Positions 44,132-46,625 of a DNA stretch of 46,625 bases are shown here, piece after piece (within the stretch, counting starts at the first letter, position 1; each line of letters begins with the position of its first letter). The stretch is from Bradyrhizobium cajani (lineage in GTDB: Bacteria; Pseudomonadota; Alphaproteobacteria; Rhizobiales; Xanthobacteraceae): positions 1 through 46,625 of the forward strand of contig NZ_WQNE01000047.1 of assembly GCF_009759665.1 (NCBI RefSeq), read 5' to 3'. Both the position numbers and the translations under genes were made by a program. The notes under the pieces are model-generated. The model worked only from the letters and a program-made list of their open reading frames with translations, searched no databases and had not been told where the DNA came from.

Positions 44132-45184
44132 TCAGGCGAAGGCAGGATCTCTGCGTTCGTAGAGTGCTCCGGGCTTGTTCAAGACCACCCAGACAATGCG
44201 GGCCATCTTGGCGGCTAGAGCGACAACGGCCTTGTTCGGATGCATCCGAGCCTGGAGCCCGTCGAGCCAGCTTCCTAGGCGATCGCGCGTCCGGTCCAAA
44301 TGCCGGAAGCAGGATCGCGCGCCATGCACCAAAAGCTTTCTCACATAACGGTTGCCGCGTTTGCTGACGCCAAGCAACGTCTGTTTTCCGCCGGTCGAGT
44401 ATTGCCTGGGCACTAACCCCAGCCAGGCAGCAAGGTCGCGGGCCTTGCGAAACTGCAGCCCATCACCGACCGCGGCAAGTACGGCGGTCGCACCCAATGC
44501 GCCGATGCCAGGAATTGTCATCAGCCGGCGTGTGACGTCCTCTCGATCGGCGACCGCTTCGATCTCCTGTGTCACTTCGCGGATCCGTTCTTCGAGGCGG
44601 CGGAGATCGGCGAAGAGATCGCCCACCAGGCGACGCATCACTGGTGACAAATCGTTTCCTTCGTCATTCAAAGCGCGCGGCAACTCGAGTTTGAATATTC
44701 CGGCACCCTGACGCAAAGGTACACCGTACTCGAGGCAGAAAGCCCGCATCTGATTGATCAGGCGTGTCCTCGCGCCGACCATCTGGTCACGGATTCGATG
44801 CAGCGCTTGAAGATCGACTTGGTCCTCCTCCTTCACGGCGACGAAGCGCATTGTCGGTCGCGTCGTGGCCTCAGCGATCGCCTCGGCGTCGATGATGTCG
44901 TTCTTGTTTGACTTCACGTAGGGCTTCACGAATTGCGCGGGGATCAGGCGCACCTTGTGACCAAGTGCCTGTATCTTCCGGGCGAGCCACTGTGAACCGG
45001 CGCAGGATTCCATGCCAACTATGCTTGGTTGTGCGCGAGCAAAGAACTGAAGAAGAGTGTCCCGTCGAAAGCGAACTTTCTGATCAGGTGTGCAGTCGCA
45101 GCTCAGGCCAACGACGTGGAACAGGTTCTTGCCAATGTCGATCCCATAGACAGGCGCAGGTCGCGGCAAATTGCAATGGGCCAT
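44132..45184 (-). CDS. IS110-family (IS1111-type) transposase
   Basis: A 350-residue DEDD transposase with 'VYGIDIGKNLFHVVG', 'VGMESCAGSQW', 'SNKNDIIDAEAIAEA' (acidic residues), then the C-terminal domain 'MTIPGIGALGATAVLAAVG', 'WLGLVPRQYSTGGKQ', 'VSKRGNRYVRKLLVHGAR' (catalytic Ser region) and the usual hydrophobic tail 'ALAAKMARIVWVVL'. The start MAHCNLPRPAPVYG at 45184 has GAGGAGAG upstream. The gene looks intact. Confidence 0.9.
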   Translation of the reverse strand: MAHCNLPRPAPVYGIDIGKNLFHVVGLSCDCTPDQKVRFRRDTLLQFFARAQPSIVGMESCAGSQWLARKIQALGHKVRLIPAQFVKPYVKSNKNDIIDAEAIAEATTRPTMRFVAVKEEDQVDLQALHRIRDQMVGARTRLINQMRAFCLEYGVPLRQGAGIFKLELPRALNDEGNDLSPVMRRLVGDLFADLRRLEERIREVTQEIEAVADREDVTRRLMTIPGIGALGATAVLAAVGDGLQFRKARDLAAWLGLVPRQYSTGGKQTLLGVSKRGNRYVRKLLVHGARSCFRHLDRTRDRLGSWLDGLQARMHPNKAVVALAAKMARIVWVVLNKPGALYERRDPAFA

Positions 45185-45252
45185 GATACTCTCCTCTATT
45201 GATCTGACCTCCCCCATGATGAGGGAGGAGGACGGTGCGGACCATCCCATTA

Positions 45253-45492
45253 ATGGTGACGCCCGCGGGGAAGCGGAAAGCTGTCGCGCATCTCGTGGAG
45301 GCCCACGGGATGAGTGAACGGCGGGCGTGTAAAGCCATCGGCTGTTGCCGCATGACCATGAGATACCGAACGACCCGGGCGGCCGAAGCCGGCCTTCGCC
45401 AGCGCATGAGGGCGATCGCCCAGGAGCGCCGTCGCTTCGGCTATCGGCGCCTGCACGTTCTGCTCAAGCGGGAGGGCTATGTGATCAACCAC
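45253..45492 (+). pseudogene. IS3-family OrfB, N-terminal fragment
   Basis: Starts MVTPAGKRKAVAHLVEAHGM and runs through 'ERRACKAIGCCRMTMRYRTT' to 'RFGYRRLHVLLKREG', the helix-turn-helix part of an IS3 (IS407-like) OrfB. It is cut after 'YVINH' by the left end of another IS110 element; the whole DDE integrase domain is missing. Confidence 0.85.
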
Positions 45493-46404
45493 ATGGCCTA
45501 ATCGCACGCGCGAGACTGAGGCAGAATATTCTCCTCAGTGCAAAACGAGGAGCATGTGATGACTCTTTATGTTGGTTTGGACGTATCGCAAAAGGAAACG
45601 GAGATTTGTGTCATCGACGGTGACGGTCGGCGCACTTGGCGGGGCAAATGCTCCTCGGAACCGGAGTGCATCGCAATGGTGCTGCGCGAGCACGCTCCAG
45701 ACGCAGTTCGGGTCGGCATGGAAACCGGGCCGTTGGCGATCTGGCTTTGGCATGGGCTGCGCGCTCTCGACGTTCCAATCGACTGCATCCACGCGCGCCA
45801 TGTCGCGGCGGCGCTCTCGCTGCAAGTTAACAAGACGGATGTGAACGATGCATTTGGGATCGCGCAAGTGGTGCGCTCCGGTTGGTACCGGCCCGTCGCC
45901 ATCAAGAGCCTGCAGAGCTGTCGTATCCGAGCCCTGCTCTCAGCCAGAAGCGAACTCGTCGCGATTCGTACGACGCTTTACAATCAAATTCGTGGTCTAC
46001 TGAAGACCTTCGGCGTGGTGCTCGCAGCCGGTAAGGGTGGAACGTTCGAGCGCGCAGTGCTCACGCGATGTCCGGCGGACCCCTTGATCCGAAGCGCCAT
46101 TGACGCGCTGCTTGAGGCTTGGCGTGTTGCGGGAGAGCGTAGGCAGAGGCTCGATTCGCAGCTTCTACGTCTCGCGCGCTCCCATGAGGCCTGCCAGCGC
46201 ATGATAACGATCCCCGGTGTAGGCGCGATTACTGCATTGACGTTCACGACGGCCATAGACGATCCTAACCGCTTCTCCCGATCCACCGATGTCGGAGCGT
46301 TTCTCGGCCTGACACCTCGGCGCTATCAATCCGGCGAGGTCGATATCTCTGGCCGGATATCCAAGTCAGGCGACCGCATGGCCCGAAGCCTTCTGTTCGA
46401 GGCG
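45493..46404 (+). mobile_element. IS110-family element, right part replaced by IS3 insertion
   Basis: The left end lies directly after the OrfB fragment. The transposase gene is intact up to the last third, where the terminal IS3 copy begins near 46405. The right end of the IS110 element is beyond the window. Confidence 0.7.
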
Positions 46405-46413
46405 CCAAATTAG
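45559..46413 (+). pseudogene. IS110-family transposase, C-terminus lost to IS3 insertion
   Basis: The ATG at 45559 has GAGGAG upstream. The product begins MTLYVGLDVSQKETEICVID and keeps 'VRVGMETGPLAIWLW', 'NKTDVNDAFGIAQVV' and the C-terminal domain 'MITIPGVGAITALTFTTAI', 'FLGLTPRRYQSGEVDISGRI'. The catalytic Ser segment 'SKSGDRMARSLLFEA' is the last native sequence; a stop follows within the IS3 end. About 50 residues are missing compared with the usual length. Confidence 0.85.
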
Positions 46414-46625
46414 GCCAGTCTGAACTGGAATTTTCCAATTATGATCCCACCGGGACGAGGAGAGTTCCATGAAGGCATCGAAGTTTTCGGAAGCGCAGAT
46501 CGCGTTCGTTTTGAAGCAGGCGGAAGATGGCGCGGCAGTGGCGGAGGTCTGCCGCAAGGCCGGGATTAGTCAGGCGACGTATTTCAATTGGAAGAAGAAG
46601 TATGCGGGGCTGATGCCCTCTGAGA
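46405..46625 (+). mobile_element. 5' end of IS3-family element (right window edge)
   Basis: Second copy of the element seen at 1-222, here on the plus strand and inserted in the IS110 transposase gene. The terminus lies near CCAAATTAGGCCAGTCTG. It differs from the left copy at two or three positions. Confidence 0.8.
46469..46625 (+). CDS. IS3-family transposase OrfA, 5' part only
   Basis: Same 52-residue N-terminal piece as the gene at 1-157, with GAGGAGAG before the ATG and the 'EVCRKAGIS' and 'TYFNWKKKY' helix-turn-helix residues. The window ends at exactly the same codon as in the left copy, which suggests that the assembly stopped at this repeat. Confidence 0.85.
   Translation, partial: MKASKFSEAQIAFVLKQAEDGAAVAEVCRKAGISQATYFNWKKKYAGLMPSE

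Larger units (their letters stand above)
43889..45252 (-). mobile_element. IS110-family element inserted at the OrfA/OrfB junction of IS3
   Basis: ATGGTCCGC near 43890 and GCGGACCAT near 45235 are subterminal inverted repeats as in the IS1111 subgroup. Removing 43889-45252 joins GGAAAGAA to ATGGTGACG and restores the expected OrfA stop/OrfB start of the IS3 element. No target duplication is seen. Confidence 0.75.
40964..45492 (+). mobile_element. IS3-family element broken by IS21 and IS110 insertions
   Basis: The left end TGACCTTGCCCCGCGGG begins at 40964 in the IS481 relic. OrfA (41028-41273, resuming at 43867-43888) and the start of OrfB (45253-45492) are separated by an IS21 element and an IS110 element; OrfB is then cut by another IS110 element. 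Removing the inserts restores the expected sequence around the OrfA/OrfB junction. The right end of the element is not in the window. Confidence 0.8.

Noticed and set aside
1..46625. CRISPR array or restriction/phage-defence system
   Set aside because: No regularly spaced repeats outside IS21 ends and no cas, methylase or known defence gene were found.

Overview
The window looks like part of a symbiosis island or symbiotic plasmid of a nodulating alphaproteobacterium, most likely a Bradyrhizobium-type rhizobium. Three things point that way: (i) sigma54 (RpoN) -24/-12 promoters with NifA-type TGT-N10-ACA upstream sites in front of several metabolic genes; (ii) a very high load of insertion sequences and gene relics of the families common in rhizobial islands; (iii) protein sequences resembling bradyrhizobial and Rhodopseudomonas families. 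No nod, nif or fix structural gene lies in the window, so the assignment is inference.

Layout. 1-222 and 46405-46625 are the 5' ends of two copies of one IS3-family element in opposite orientation; the window stops at the same base of orfA in both, as expected for a contig broken at a repeat. 583-1068 is a small membrane protein gene. From 1168 to 24894 nearly every gene lies on the minus strand: two acyl-CoA dehydrogenases (pimC/pimD-like), acyl-CoA thioesterase II (tesB, first copy), a mandelate racemase/muconate lactonizing-type enolase, a TauD-type dioxygenase, an aldehyde dehydrogenase, a translationally coupled creatinase-type M24 hydrolase and M20 amidohydrolase, a second tesB, a MaoC-type hydratase, a KamA-type radical SAM aminomutase and, beyond an IS cluster (20346-23804), a second TauD-like gene that has lost most active-site residues. 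Intergenic gaps are long (0.2-1.8 kb).

Five of these genes (pimC, tesB1, tauD1, aldH, tesB2) and more weakly a sixth (the M24 gene) have a sigma54 -24/-12 element with a NifA-like site 74-94 bp upstream. I read 1-25 kb as a NifA-controlled symbiotic metabolic regulon working on CoA thioesters and on amino or amide compounds. The substrate is not evident from sequence, and no CoA ligase, 3-hydroxyacyl-CoA dehydrogenase or thiolase is present.

26602-29368 is a complete IS21-family element. 31328-38325 (minus) is a second module: a multi-membrane-span patatin-like phospholipase, a frameshifted gene for an exported mono-haem c-type protein, and an exported di-haem cytochrome of the MauG/CCP/RoxA superfamily. 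39190-46625 is an IS graveyard: an IS5 relic, a chemoreceptor gene truncated by an IS481 relic, which is cut by an IS3 element, itself cut by an IS21 element (8-bp target duplication visible) and two IS110 elements, the last of which is cut by the terminal IS3 copy.
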